From the NCBI RefSeq assembly GCF_011682175.1, contig NZ_WHJG01000011.1, positions 1 through 64,000 on the forward strand: a stretch of 64,000 bases of DNA. The letters run 5' to 3'. Positions 9,250 through 17,526 of the stretch are shown piece after piece; within the stretch, counting starts at the first letter, position 1; every line of letters starts with the position of its first letter. The translations under genes and the position numbers were made by a program. Below the pieces are notes generated by a model. It was not told the DNA's origin and did no database searches. It saw only the letters and a program-made list of their open reading frames with translations. The stretch comes from Massilia frigida (GTDB lineage: Bacteria; Pseudomonadota; Gammaproteobacteria; Burkholderiales; Burkholderiaceae_D).

Positions 9250-10449
9250 CTAAAGCGTTTGGCCGAACATGGGCGCGACCGCGCGCACGATCTTGCGGGC
9301 ATTCGCATGCTGGTCACTCAGGTTGGTAAACACGATGATGGTCAGCTTCTGATCCGGGTAGCGCATGAAGTCGGTGACGTATCCGGGCATGCCACCGGAG
9401 TGGTACACCCAGCGCTTCCCGTTCTGGGTCCGCAGCTGCCAGCCCAAGCCGTAGTAGATGTCGGGACTGTCGGCATTGGCCGCCTGCACCAGGGCGTTAT
9501 TGGTCCACATCAGGGCCAGGGTCGATTGCTTGAGGATCTTGTCGGTGTACAGCGCAGCATCCCACTTCGCCATGTCCATGGCACTGAGCTCGATCCCGCT
9601 CGCTGCCATGCCCAGGTAGACCGACATCGCGTCGGTAGTGACAAACGGGATATGTTTGCCATCTTTGAACTCGTACCCGATGGCGCTGTCCGCGCGCGCC
9701 GGTTTCGGCGCGACCAGACGCGCGCTGTGCATGCCCAGCGGCGTGAACACCCGCTCTTTCAAGAAATCGAAATAGCCCTTGCCGCTGACCCTGCGCACGA
9801 CAATACCAAGAATATCGTAGCCGACATTGCAGTACCGGTACTTGGTGCCCGGCTCCCAGCTCAGGGAGTACGCCCTGAACCTGGCCAGCATGTCGTCTTC
9901 TCCCAGGATCTTGTTGGCAAAAATGTCCGCAAAGGTCTGATCGTCCGGGTATTCGGGCAGGCCGGAAGTGTGGTTCAGCAGGTGCCGAATGGTGATGCCG
10001 CTCCATTGCGGCGGCACCGCCCCGATGAATTTGTCGAGCTTGTCGTCGAGCGATATCTTGCCCTCCTCTACCAGCAGCATGATGGCGGTGGCGGCGAACG
10101 ACTTGCTGATCGAGCCGATTTCGAAGCGGTCGTCCGGTTTCACCGCGCGCGCCGCCTCCCGGTCGGCGTAGCCATAGCCCTTGCTGTAGACAACGGTGCC
10201 GTCCCGGACCACCACCAGCGTCATGCCGGGAATGCGCTGCTCGACCAGTTGCCCCTGCATGTACTGGTCCACCTCGGGCTGCGCCGTTTGCGTGACGCCC
10301 GCCGCCAGCGTGGTCACCGGCGCCAGCACGACATCGCCGGCTGGCGGCGCAGTACCGCCCCCGCCCCCGCCCCCGCCGCCGCCGCCGCCGCCGCAGGCGG
10401 CCAACAGGCTCGTGGCCAGCGCCGCGATGAACAGGGCGCGCTTATTCAT
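9250..10449 (-). CDS. Serine hydrolase lipoprotein (class C beta-lactamase fold)
   Basis: A 399-aa penicillin-binding-protein-like hydrolase. The signal peptide ends in a lipobox (LLAAC, Cys19) followed by a run of about 13 glycines, so it should be a membrane-anchored lipoprotein. The nucleophile motif SISK is at about 113-116, the Y-x-N motif appears as YCN near 205, and HSGG near 370 stands for the third active-site motif. Substrates of this family include beta-lactams, D-amino-acid peptides and esters; the sequence does not decide. Its start overlaps the end of the upstream gene by eight bases, implying translational coupling. Confidence 0.9.
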   Translation of the reverse strand: MNKRALFIAALATSLLAACGGGGGGGGGGGGGTAPPAGDVVLAPVTTLAAGVTQTAQPEVDQYMQGQLVEQRIPGMTLVVVRDGTVVYSKGYGYADREAARAVKPDDRFEIGSISKSFAATAIMLLVEEGKISLDDKLDKFIGAVPPQWSGITIRHLLNHTSGLPEYPDDQTFADIFANKILGEDDMLARFRAYSLSWEPGTKYRYCNVGYDILGIVVRRVSGKGYFDFLKERVFTPLGMHSARLVAPKPARADSAIGYEFKDGKHIPFVTTDAMSVYLGMAASGIELSAMDMAKWDAALYTDKILKQSTLALMWTNNALVQAANADSPDIYYGLGWQLRTQNGKRWVYHSGGMPGYVTDFMRYPDQKLTIIVFTNLSDQHANARKIVRAVAPMFGQTL

Positions 10450-10933
10450 GGATGGCTCCGAGCGCGACCGCTTTCACGGGCGTCAGCACGACGCCGTCGC
10501 GTGGCCAATCGGCAAAACGGTAGATGGCAACCTTGTAGATACCCATAGTCTGGTCCTTGAATGCGTGTCCGTCGGTGACGGGGATGGTGAGTGGAGCGGC
10601 ACCGGCCATGTCGCGAAACATGAAACCGGGCGCTTGCATGGAAGCGTCGTACATAAACTTGATGGCCATGCGGTTCTTGCGCAACAGGCGCAAGCGCGCC
10701 CCGGCGTCGCGCCGCGCGCTGATCAGCTGCTCGCTGGCGGCGCGCAACTGGTCGGCTGTAACCACGCCGTCGTCGCGCTCGCGGATGGAAAAGTGTTCAC
10801 TGAAGCAGTACAGCACCTTGCCGCGAAGGAGGCGCGGCACCGCATCGTCCTTGTACAACTGGTCGGACACTTTCTCAGTTCTAATCTGTTGTCCATGCTT
10901 TTCTATTAGTGAGTGCGATATCAAACCAATCAT
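10442..10933 (-). CDS. Hypothetical protein coupled to serine hydrolase
   Basis: A 163-aa protein of unknown family. It begins MIGLISHSLIEKHGQQ and has a basic, helical middle (SEQLISARRDAGARLRLLRK). The C-terminal half, with TIPVTDGHAFKDQTMGIYKVA, looks like beta structure. There is no signal peptide or membrane span. Its stop overlaps the serine hydrolase start by eight bases, so the two are probably made together. The start lies only 33 bases after the stop of an integrase remnant, so the original 5' end may have been altered by insertion; an internal start is possible. Confidence 0.55.
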   Translation of the reverse strand: MIGLISHSLIEKHGQQIRTEKVSDQLYKDDAVPRLLRGKVLYCFSEHFSIRERDDGVVTADQLRAASEQLISARRDAGARLRLLRKNRMAIKFMYDASMQAPGFMFRDMAGAAPLTIPVTDGHAFKDQTMGIYKVAIYRFADWPRDGVVLTPVKAVALGAIHE

Positions 10934-10966
10934 AGCATCTGCATAAGCACGCCGAAGCCTTTCTTT

Positions 10967-11158
10967 CTAGCTTTCAAGGTATGGATCGACGCATTCCAGA
11001 TCGGCATGGCCCAGCATCGACTGGATGGTGTCAAGGTCGCGATCCTGCGCCACCAGCCGGGACGCCATCGTGCGCCATCCAGAATGGCTGCTGCCGCCCT
11101 CGATCCCAGCATCCCGATAGCTTCGCGACGTGGCTTTGCAGGGCGTCACAGGCCGCAT
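10967..11158 (-). pseudogene. Tyrosine recombinase/integrase C-terminal remnant
   Basis: The last 50 codons read like the catalytic end of a phage-type integrase: YRDAGIEGGSSHSGWRTMAS, then MLGHADLECVDPYLE with the nucleophile tyrosine, ending at TAG (10967). In this group the HSGRR box carries the catalytic Arg at His+3; here that residue is Trp. The rest of the gene, including the first catalytic Arg, is missing. It is a dead fragment marking a past integration event. Confidence 0.7.
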
Positions 11159-11994
11159 AGTCGATCTGCCCGCCGGCGTAGTCGATCCGGCGCTTACAAT
11201 TTTGTCTTCTGAAAGGGCTGTGCCGACTTAGGCGGGTTCAATAGGATCCATACGATTGCAAGCCATCGCGGGTAGCGCTCCATTTACCCCTTGTTGGCGG
11301 CCTTGAAGTCTCCCGGTTTCAGTTAAATAGGGAGCAGGCGGCGGTTATAGCAGTGTAAGTCGATGTAGACATCATCGTGATCAAATGTGCACCCGCTTTT
11401 TCCGCTCGACGAAGCTGAACCCAACTTCCAGTTCCAGCAAAAATATTCCAGCTCGCGCAGTATGGCGGCCTCGAAATCTTTTCCCGTCGGTCCAGACCAA
11501 TCCAACGCGATTCTTACAAATCAGTGACAGGACGTTACAGGGTCGTCTGACGGCAAGCGAACGCTTGGCAGAAGCCGCACTACATCCTGTGCCGGCAAAA
11601 AAAGTGACACCTCCAATAACGCCGAGACCATCGGCGGCGTGCCGGAGCTCGTGAATTGGTCCGCCTTGGAGCTCATCTGTAAAACGTCATTGGGTGACCC
11701 TGCGTTATGAACGATAGAGCCATCAATTCGACACTACACCGACGCAAAAATTCCTTTGGACTGCGCTTTTCACATCCTCCGCAGTCGCCTTCTTGCCCTA
11801 TCTGCATATCCGTCAAATCCATTTGGCAACACATGATTGTATTTACACAAAGGACCTGATTTTTCGATATCGAAAAAGTAAGTTTCGTGTAAGTTCCAAG
11901 CAAGCATCGCGTAAGTTTCGCAGTCCACACTCAATCTGGCTGGATACATACGGCTATTCCGATGATGCAATAAATATTAAACACGGAGACACAT
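11159..11994. other. Gene-poor stretch between integrase remnant and MFS gene
   Basis: About 840 bases, lower in GC than the flanks, without a convincing gene. A minus frame from TTG at 11505 to 11323 (60 aa) lacks a clear ribosome-binding site and relatives I can name. The only clear structure is the palindrome at 11860-11877. The stretch is probably leftover insertion DNA plus the upstream region of the MFS gene. Confidence 0.5.
11860..11877. promoter_or_regulatory. 18-bp perfect palindrome upstream of the MFS gene
   Basis: TTTTTCGATATCGAAAAA is perfectly symmetric and lies 118 bases before the transporter start. It may be an operator or a cruciform-prone site. GTAAGTTTCG occurs twice shortly after it (near 11878 and 11911). 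Confidence 0.45.
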
Positions 11995-13698
11995 ATGGCA
12001 ATTACACCCGGCATCACTGGCGACGGGCGCAAGGGGATCACCGCGGACTCGGGGATCACCAAAGAAGAACGCAAGGTCATTTTCGCCTCCTCCCTCGGCA
12101 CGGTATTCGAATGGTATGACTTTTACCTGTACGGCTCGCTCGCTCCCATCATCGCCAAGCAGTTTTTCATTGGCGACCCCACCACCACCTTCATTTTTGC
12201 CCTGCTCGCGTTTGCCGCCGGCTTCATCGTGCGTCCGTTCGGCGCGCTGGTGTTCGGCCGCCTGGGCGACATGATCGGCCGCAAGTACACCTTCCTGGTC
12301 ACCATCCTGATCATGGGCGCCTCGACCTTCGTGGTCGGCCTGCTACCGAGTTACGCCAGTATCGGTATTGCCGCCCCAATCATCCTGGTGTCGCTGCGCA
12401 TCCTGCAGGGCCTGGCACTGGGCGGCGAGTACGGCGGTGCGGCAACGTATGTCGCCGAGCACGCGCCGCACGGCAAGCGCGGCTTCTTCACCTCCTGGAT
12501 CCAGACCACCGCCACGATGGGCCTGTTCCTGTCGCTGCTGGTGATCCTCGGTACCCGTACCGCCATGGGCGAAACCGAGTTTGCCGCCTGGGGCTGGCGT
12601 ATCCCGTTCCTGGTGTCCGTGCTGCTGCTGGGCGTATCGGTCTGGATCCGTCTGTCGATGAACGAATCGCCGGCGTTTGCCAAGATGAAAGCCGAGGGCA
12701 AAACCTCCAAGGCGCCGCTGTCGGAATCCTTCCTCAAGCCGCAGAACGCCAAGATCGTCTTCCTGGCGCTGGTCGGCCTGACCATGGGCCAGGCCGTCGT
12801 GTGGTACACCGGCCAGTTCTACGCCCTGTTCTTCCTGACCCAGACGCTCAAGGTCGACGGTGCCACCGCCAACATCCTGATCGCCATTTCGCTGCTGCTG
12901 GCCACCCCGTTCTTCATCGTGTTCGGTACGCTGTCGGACAAGATCGGGCGCAAATGGATCATCCTGCTGGGCTGCGCGATTGCCGCTTGTACCTACTTCC
13001 CTATCTTCAAGGGCATCACCCACTTCGCCAATCCCGCCCTGGAAGCAGCGCTGCTCAGTTCGCCAGTCGTGGTCGTGGCCGATCCTGAATCCTGCCACTT
13101 CCAGTTCAACCTGACCGGCACCAAGAAATTCCCATCGTCATGCGATATCGCCACCGGCATGCTGACCGCGTCATCGGTCAGCTACACCAAGGACGATGCG
13201 CCACCCGGCACGGTCGCCAAGGTGCGCATCGGCGACAAGGAATACACCTCGTTCACGGCAACGATGACCCCGGACGGCCTGAACTTCAATGCCGACAGCA
13301 AAGCCAAGGAAGCGGCGCTGAAAACGGAAATTGGCGCAGCGATCAAAGCGGCCGGCTATCCGGCCAAGGCTGACAGCGAGCAGATCAACAAGCCGATGGT
13401 CGTGCTGCTGCTGTTCATCCTGGTGCTGTATGTGACGGCTGTGTACGGTCCGATCGCGGCCATGCTGGTTGAAATGTTCCCGACCCGCATCCGCTACACC
13501 TCGATGTCGCTGCCTTACCACATCGGTAACGGCTGGTTCGGCGGCTTGCTGCCAACCACCGCCTTCGCGCTGGTGGCGTACAAGGGCGATATTTACTACG
13601 GCCTGTGGTATCCGATCATCGTGGCGCTGGTCACGGTTGTCATTGGCGGCTTGTTCGTCAAGGAAACCAAGGATAACGACATCTACGCCGCCGACTGA
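11995..13698 (+). CDS. MFS transporter, metabolite:H+ symporter type
   Basis: A 567-aa inner-membrane proton symporter of the metabolite:H+ symporter branch (ProP/KgtP/ShiA relatives). Key marks are GTVFEWYDFYLYG at the start of helix 1, GRLGDMIGRK in the loop after helix 2, LQGLALGGEYGGA near helix 4, and DKIGRK later. Between about residues 345 and 465 a hydrophilic segment of roughly 120 residues interrupts the usual 12-helix layout (two Cys, SCHFQFN and PSSCDIA). This makes it longer than the usual 430-450 aa. The ATG has a GGAGACA ribosome-binding site. It is a single gene with its own terminator. The substrate cannot be read from sequence. Confidence 0.92.
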   Translation: MAITPGITGDGRKGITADSGITKEERKVIFASSLGTVFEWYDFYLYGSLAPIIAKQFFIGDPTTTFIFALLAFAAGFIVRPFGALVFGRLGDMIGRKYTFLVTILIMGASTFVVGLLPSYASIGIAAPIILVSLRILQGLALGGEYGGAATYVAEHAPHGKRGFFTSWIQTTATMGLFLSLLVILGTRTAMGETEFAAWGWRIPFLVSVLLLGVSVWIRLSMNESPAFAKMKAEGKTSKAPLSESFLKPQNAKIVFLALVGLTMGQAVVWYTGQFYALFFLTQTLKVDGATANILIAISLLLATPFFIVFGTLSDKIGRKWIILLGCAIAACTYFPIFKGITHFANPALEAALLSSPVVVVADPESCHFQFNLTGTKKFPSSCDIATGMLTASSVSYTKDDAPPGTVAKVRIGDKEYTSFTATMTPDGLNFNADSKAKEAALKTEIGAAIKAAGYPAKADSEQINKPMVVLLLFILVLYVTAVYGPIAAMLVEMFPTRIRYTSMSLPYHIGNGWFGGLLPTTAFALVAYKGDIYYGLWYPIIVALVTVVIGGLFVKETKDNDIYAAD

Positions 13699-13716
13699 GT
13701 CGCTGGTGCTGTCGCC

Positions 13717-13747
13717 AAAATGCCGCTCTCCCGAGCGGCATTTTTTT
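13717..13747 (+). terminator. Rho-independent terminator of the MFS gene
   Basis: AAAATGCCGCTC and GAGCGGCATTTTTTT form a near-perfect hairpin with a four-base loop and a seven-T run, 19 bases after the stop codon. With A-runs on the other side it can also serve the convergent gene ending at 13770. Confidence 0.92.
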
Positions 13748-13769
13748 GTGCCGGATTGCGGTTGCCGCG

Positions 13770-14225
13770 TCAGTCAGCCATTGCGGCGCGGCGCCCGTCG
13801 AACAGGGTCCACACGCCTTCGTGATGAAACATCCAGATGAGCTTCGATTCGATACCGACAATCAGGGTATCGCCATTGAACATCGCCACCCCATTGCGCT
13901 CACGATAGGCCCCGGCGAAGGCGCGCAGGTCGTCGCGGTGCACCGCGAAAGCGCCCACCTCCTTATCGTACGATTCGTCGGTAACGACGTACAGCGCTTC
14001 CGGCAAGAAGGCGCTTGCGTCGACCAGGCCGGTTATCTCCATGTCGTCGATATGTTGCGGCGTATCCAGGCGCCGCCAACGGCTTGCCGCTACCTGATGT
14101 TCGATCAGGGCCGTGAACGATGAAACACGCAGGCCGAACGCCGCATTGACACGTGCCAGCAATTCGTCGAGCGCGATCATCGGCGGGCGGGCGCGGCGGG
14201 CATTGCAGCCGCCAGCCACGCACAT
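13770..14225 (-). CDS. Hypothetical protein, 151 aa
   Basis: Unknown soluble protein. I start it at the ATG at 14225, 17 bases after the carbonic anhydrase gene and preceded by AGGGGCGG. An ATG at 14180 (MIALDELLARVN) is an alternative, and a longer frame would overlap the upstream gene. The sequence has a helical start and a mixed C-terminal half, with ALYVVTDESYDKEVG and ESKLIWMFHHEGVW. It is the last gene of the run YheO regulator, threonine dehydratase, carbonic anhydrase, hypothetical, all on the minus strand. Confidence 0.65.
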   Translation of the reverse strand: MCVAGGCNARRARPPMIALDELLARVNAAFGLRVSSFTALIEHQVAASRWRRLDTPQHIDDMEITGLVDASAFLPEALYVVTDESYDKEVGAFAVHRDDLRAFAGAYRERNGVAMFNGDTLIVGIESKLIWMFHHEGVWTLFDGRRAAMAD

Positions 14226-14241
14226 CGTGTCACCGCCCCTG

Positions 14242-14775
14242 TCACACGCTGCCCAAATAATTGTTTTTGACGCGGACATAATGCTCCGCCGAGTATTTAA
14301 GGAAGGCCAGTTCGGCCTCCGTCAGGGCGCGCACCTTTCTTACCGGGCGGCCAACATACAGATAGCCGCTTTCCAGCACTTTGCCGGGCGGGACCAGGCT
14401 GCCGGCGCCGACCATCACCCGGGGCGAAATGAGGGCATCGTCCATCACGATGGCGCCCATGCCGATCAGGCATTCGTCGCCGATGGTGCAGCCATGCAAA
14501 ATGGTGTTATGCCCGATGGTGACGTAGTCGCCAATCACCAACGGCGAACCGAGCGGCTTGTTGGGATGCTTGTGCGAGACGTGGCACATCACGAAATCCT
14601 GGATATTCGAACAGCGCCCGACCACGATGTGATTCACATCGCCGCGCACCACCGTATTGCACCAGACCGAGGAATGATCGCCCAGGGTCACATCGCCGAT
14701 CACCTGCGCCGAGGCGTGGATATAGGTTTCCTCGCCCAGGCGTGGATGGGCATCGAGATAGGAAGACAAAGGCAT
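14242..14775 (-). CDS. Gamma carbonic anhydrase family protein
   Basis: A 177-aa left-handed beta-helix protein of the gamma carbonic anhydrase/YrdA group, made of hexapeptide repeats such as IGDECLIG and ISPRVMVG. Candidate zinc-binding histidines are visible in CHVSHKHP and in IGHNTILHGC. Many members hydrate CO2 weakly or have an unknown role. The start at 14775 has a GGGAGCC ribosome-binding site that overlaps the end of the threonine dehydratase gene, only two bases upstream, so the two are co-transcribed. Confidence 0.92.
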   Translation of the reverse strand: MPLSSYLDAHPRLGEETYIHASAQVIGDVTLGDHSSVWCNTVVRGDVNHIVVGRCSNIQDFVMCHVSHKHPNKPLGSPLVIGDYVTIGHNTILHGCTIGDECLIGMGAIVMDDALISPRVMVGAGSLVPPGKVLESGYLYVGRPVRKVRALTEAELAFLKYSAEHYVRVKNNYLGSV

Positions 14776-14777
14776 GC

Positions 14778-15749
14778 TCAGGCTCCCTTCTGGATCAGCA
14801 TCGCCATGCGCTGCAGGTCGATATTGCCGCCCGAGACAATCACGCCGACCCGCTTGCCCTTGAAGTCCATGCGCGGATTGAGCGCGACGGCCGCGCCCAG
14901 GCAACCGGACGGCTCCACCGTGATCTTCATGTGCCCGGCGAAAAACCGCATCGCCTCGACCAGTTCGGCGTCGGACACCGTCAAAACATCATCGACGCGC
15001 TCGCGGATCACGGCAAACGTGTGCTTGCCCAGGTGCTGGGTCTGGGCGCCATCGGCGATGGTATCGGGCGTGGCAATGTGGACGATCTCGCCGCTGCGGA
15101 AACTGCGCTGGCCATCGTCGCCCGCTTCCGGTTCCACGCCAAGCACGCGGCAGTCCGGATTCATCGCCTTGGCCGCAGTCGCGCAGCCGGACAGCAGGCC
15201 GCCGCCGCCCAGCGGCACCAGCAGCACGTCGAGCGGGCCGGCATCCTCGATCAGTTCCTTGGCCGCGGTGCCCTGCCCCGCCATCACATGCGGATGGTCG
15301 TAGGGCGGGATCAGGGTCAGGCCGCGCTCCAGCGCCAGCGCGTTGCCGATCGCCTCGCGGTCTTCGGTATAACGGTCGTACATCACCACCTCGGCGCCGT
15401 AGCCGCGCGTGGCCGCCACCTTGATGGCAGGCGCATCATGCGGCATGACGATCACCGCCCTGATACCGAGCGACTTCGCCGCCAGCGCGATGCCCTGCGC
15501 GTGGTTGCCGGACGAAAACGTGACCACGCCGCAGGCGCGCTGTTCCGGCGTGAACTGGGCCAGCGCGTTGTAGGCGCCGCGCATCTTGAAGGCGCCGGTG
15601 CGCTGCAGGTTTTCGCATTTGAAGAAGATCTGCGCACCGCTCAGGGCGTTGGCGGTCGTGGACGTGAGCACCGGCGTGCGATGGACTGCCCCGGCGATGC
15701 GCTCGTGCGCCCGCGCAACGTCGTCGAAAGAAATGGGAAGCTGGATCAT
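14778..15749 (-). CDS. Threonine/serine dehydratase, PLP-dependent
   Basis: A 323-aa fold-type II PLP enzyme that deaminates threonine or serine to 2-oxoacids, cytoplasmic. The PLP lysine is Lys55 in GAFKMRGA, followed by FSSGNHAQG near 75 and the phosphate-binding loop PLGGGGLLSG near 180. Without the regulatory ACT domain it is of the short catabolic type, like TdcB or serine racemase, rather than IlvA. Its start overlaps the end of the YheO-like regulator gene by four bases, so regulator and enzyme form one transcription unit, probably controlled by that regulator. Confidence 0.9.
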   Translation of the reverse strand: MIQLPISFDDVARAHERIAGAVHRTPVLTSTTANALSGAQIFFKCENLQRTGAFKMRGAYNALAQFTPEQRACGVVTFSSGNHAQGIALAAKSLGIRAVIVMPHDAPAIKVAATRGYGAEVVMYDRYTEDREAIGNALALERGLTLIPPYDHPHVMAGQGTAAKELIEDAGPLDVLLVPLGGGGLLSGCATAAKAMNPDCRVLGVEPEAGDDGQRSFRSGEIVHIATPDTIADGAQTQHLGKHTFAVIRERVDDVLTVSDAELVEAMRFFAGHMKITVEPSGCLGAAVALNPRMDFKGKRVGVIVSGGNIDLQRMAMLIQKGA

Positions 15750-16390
15750 GGCGATGGATCTTTCTGTGGAAGATAGGAGTAGACGGTAGGCCGGGCCACG
15801 CCGAGCATGGACGCCACGACGGCCTGGGCGTTTTTCAGGTCCATCAGGCCGGCTTGGGCGAGCTGGTGCACGGCGTCGCGCCGCTGGGCCGGGCTTAGGG
15901 CGTGCGGGGTCTTGTTCAGTTGCGCGGCAAAGCGCTCCAGCGTGGCGCGCAGCTCGTCCAGGCGGGGCGAGGCCAGCGATTCGCGCATCGGCGTCTGCGC
16001 TGGCTGGGTTTGCGCCAGCTGCGACAGGCTGGCGGCGATACTGGTCAGCATCGACACGTCCACATTCAGGCACAGCGCGGCAACGTAGTCGCCATCGCTG
16101 TTGCGCAGGCCAATCGAGGTGCTTTTCGCCGGGCGCCCGTCCGGAAACTGGTTGGGATAATTTTGCAGGATGTCGGGAAAAGCGGGATCCGTGATCCGCG
16201 CCAGGCCGATGACGGTGGTGGGATCGCCCACCTCGCGGCCGGACAGGTTGTTCGAGATCGCCACGATGGACGACGCCGGCCGCGTGAGGTCGTGCAGCAC
16301 CACCTCCACCATGGGCGCCAGGGTGCGGCCCAGGGCTTCGACGATTTTCCTTGCCTCGCGCAGGAGCAATGCATTTTCGGTGATGGTCAT
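15746..16390 (-). CDS. YheO-like PAS/HTH transcriptional regulator
   Basis: A 214-aa DNA-binding protein. Residues 10-120 form a YheO-like PAS-type sensor (APMVEVVLHDLTRPASSIVA, then KSTSIGLRNSDGDYVAALCL), and the C-terminal 60 residues form a helix-turn-helix (RRDAVHQLAQAGLMDLKNA). Members of this family control amino-acid catabolic genes such as the dehydratase they precede. I use the ATG at 16390; an ATG at 16399 is also possible. The palindrome TGACATTATGTCA overlaps the start region (16394-16406), which suggests autoregulation. Confidence 0.85.
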   Translation of the reverse strand: MTITENALLLREARKIVEALGRTLAPMVEVVLHDLTRPASSIVAISNNLSGREVGDPTTVIGLARITDPAFPDILQNYPNQFPDGRPAKSTSIGLRNSDGDYVAALCLNVDVSMLTSIAASLSQLAQTQPAQTPMRESLASPRLDELRATLERFAAQLNKTPHALSPAQRRDAVHQLAQAGLMDLKNAQAVVASMLGVARPTVYSYLPQKDPSP

Positions 16391-16393
16391 GAC

Positions 16394-16406
16394 TGACATT
16401 ATGTCA
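16394..16406. promoter_or_regulatory. Palindrome at the YheO-like regulator start
   Basis: TGACATTATGTCA is a perfect 13-bp palindrome, and a related imperfect copy (GACAATATGTC) follows at 16413-16423. Two sites spaced 19 bases apart are consistent with operators bound by the regulator whose gene starts here. Confidence 0.5.
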
Positions 16407-16482
16407 CTGATCGACAATATGTCAATCCACTACGCCATACCTCGGGGTATTGACGAGCTGCGCCTCAGCTGTCATCATCTCT

Positions 16483-16502
16483 ACCATACCATGAAGTATG
16501 GT
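16483..16502. promoter_or_regulatory. Inverted repeat before the small membrane protein gene
   Basis: ACCATAC-CATGAA-GTATGGT is a perfect seven-base inverted repeat with a six-base spacer. The inner arms CCATAC-N6-GTATGG are identical to the site at 17527-17544 between the TetR gene and the hydrolase gene. It lies 45 bases before the start at 16548. Likely the second operator of the local TetR regulator. Confidence 0.65.
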
Positions 16503-16547
16503 GACGCGTGGCATCCCGCCGCGCGCTTGACGTTAAAGGATACACCG

Positions 16548-16922
16548 ATGGGCATTACCTGGAAACACGCTGCCGCCAGCGCCCTGCTGGCCCTGGGCCT
16601 GCTGCACATCCTGTTCGGCCTGGCACGCTTCCATCCGGCGCTGAGCGCAGCCTGGCACGAAGGCCTGGCCAACCGTTTCGGCACCGATGACGGGCGCCGG
16701 CTGGCGTTCTGGTTCATCGCCTTCGGCCCGCCGCTCATCCTGTGCGGCCACCTGGCACTGCGCGCAGCCGTGGCCAATGACCTCGCGACCCTCGGGCTGA
16801 TCGGGCTGTACGGCTGCGCGATCGGGGCGGCGGGGATTGTCGCCTTTCCCCAATCGCCGCTGTGGGGGCTGCTTGCCGTGTCGATCGTGCTGGTGGCCGT
16901 CGGCCGGGGATGGCTGGTCTAG
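16548..16922 (+). CDS. Small four-helix membrane protein (DUF6463-like)
   Basis: A 124-aa integral membrane protein with about four hydrophobic helices (residues 8-25, 50-68, 75-97 and 100-122). The pattern GLLHILFGLARFHP and the WFIAFGPPLILCGHL segment resemble the DUF6463 family, whose function is unknown. The ATG at 16548 has AAAGGA ten bases upstream; a longer frame upstream has no support. It converges on the TetR gene with ten bases between stops. The operator-like repeat at 16483-16502 suggests TetR control together with the hydrolase. Confidence 0.78.
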   Translation: MGITWKHAAASALLALGLLHILFGLARFHPALSAAWHEGLANRFGTDDGRRLAFWFIAFGPPLILCGHLALRAAVANDLATLGLIGLYGCAIGAAGIVAFPQSPLWGLLAVSIVLVAVGRGWLV

Positions 16923-16931
16923 CGCGACGCC

Positions 16932-17474
16932 CTAGCTTTTGCCCGGCGGCTTGAGCAACTGCACCACCGTGCGGATCTCGGCCTCGCTCATCTCCGGCGC
17001 GCCGATGGCGGCATGCCCGATGAAGGCGCAGTAATTCCAGCGCGCGATCACCGGCGCTTGCTCCGGCGGCCAGCCGATATCGGTCAACAGCTTCGCGACG
17101 TAATCGACCCGCTTGCGATCGACACGCTGTTGCACTTCCCTGACCTGTTCATTGCTCATGGACCACGCGCGAATTGCCCGGCCCAGGGTGAACAGGTGCG
17201 GCGGCCCGCCGGTGAACAGCTTCGCCAGCTTGCTGCCGACATCGATATTCTCCTGGTCGACAATCTCCATCACGCGCTGCGTGTGAACCTGCTCCCACTC
17301 TTCCATCACCGCCGATTGATAATCTTCCAGATTCTTGAAATGCCAGTAAAAACTGCCCTTGGTGACGCCCATCTTTTGCGCGATCGGCATGATGCGCAAA
17401 CCTTCGGGTCCATCCTCGGCCAGTGCCTGCAAGCCGGCGCTAAGCCAGCTCTGTCGGTTCTTTTTATCGTCCAT
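16932..17474 (-). CDS. TetR/AcrR family transcriptional regulator
   Basis: A 180-aa repressor. The N-terminal helix-turn-helix is clear (GLRIMPIAQKMGVTKGSFYW, about residues 25-44, followed by HFKN). The C-terminal ligand-binding domain is helical and has no assignable ligand. It is divergent from an alpha/beta hydrolase gene, and the intergenic space holds CCATAC-N6-GTATGG. The same element precedes the small membrane protein gene on its other side, so it probably represses itself and both neighbours. Confidence 0.92.
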   Translation of the reverse strand: MDDKKNRQSWLSAGLQALAEDGPEGLRIMPIAQKMGVTKGSFYWHFKNLEDYQSAVMEEWEQVHTQRVMEIVDQENIDVGSKLAKLFTGGPPHLFTLGRAIRAWSMSNEQVREVQQRVDRKRVDYVAKLLTDIGWPPEQAPVIARWNYCAFIGHAAIGAPEMSEAEIRTVVQLLKPPGKS

Positions 17475-17526
17475 GCGCCATCATACCGAATGGCCTTGAC
17501 AAGTCCAATGGTTGCTGTGAAGCTGG

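Noticed and set aside
11323-11505. 60-aa frame starting with TTG
   Set aside because: No ribosome-binding site, no recognisable family, and located in a gene-poor scar.
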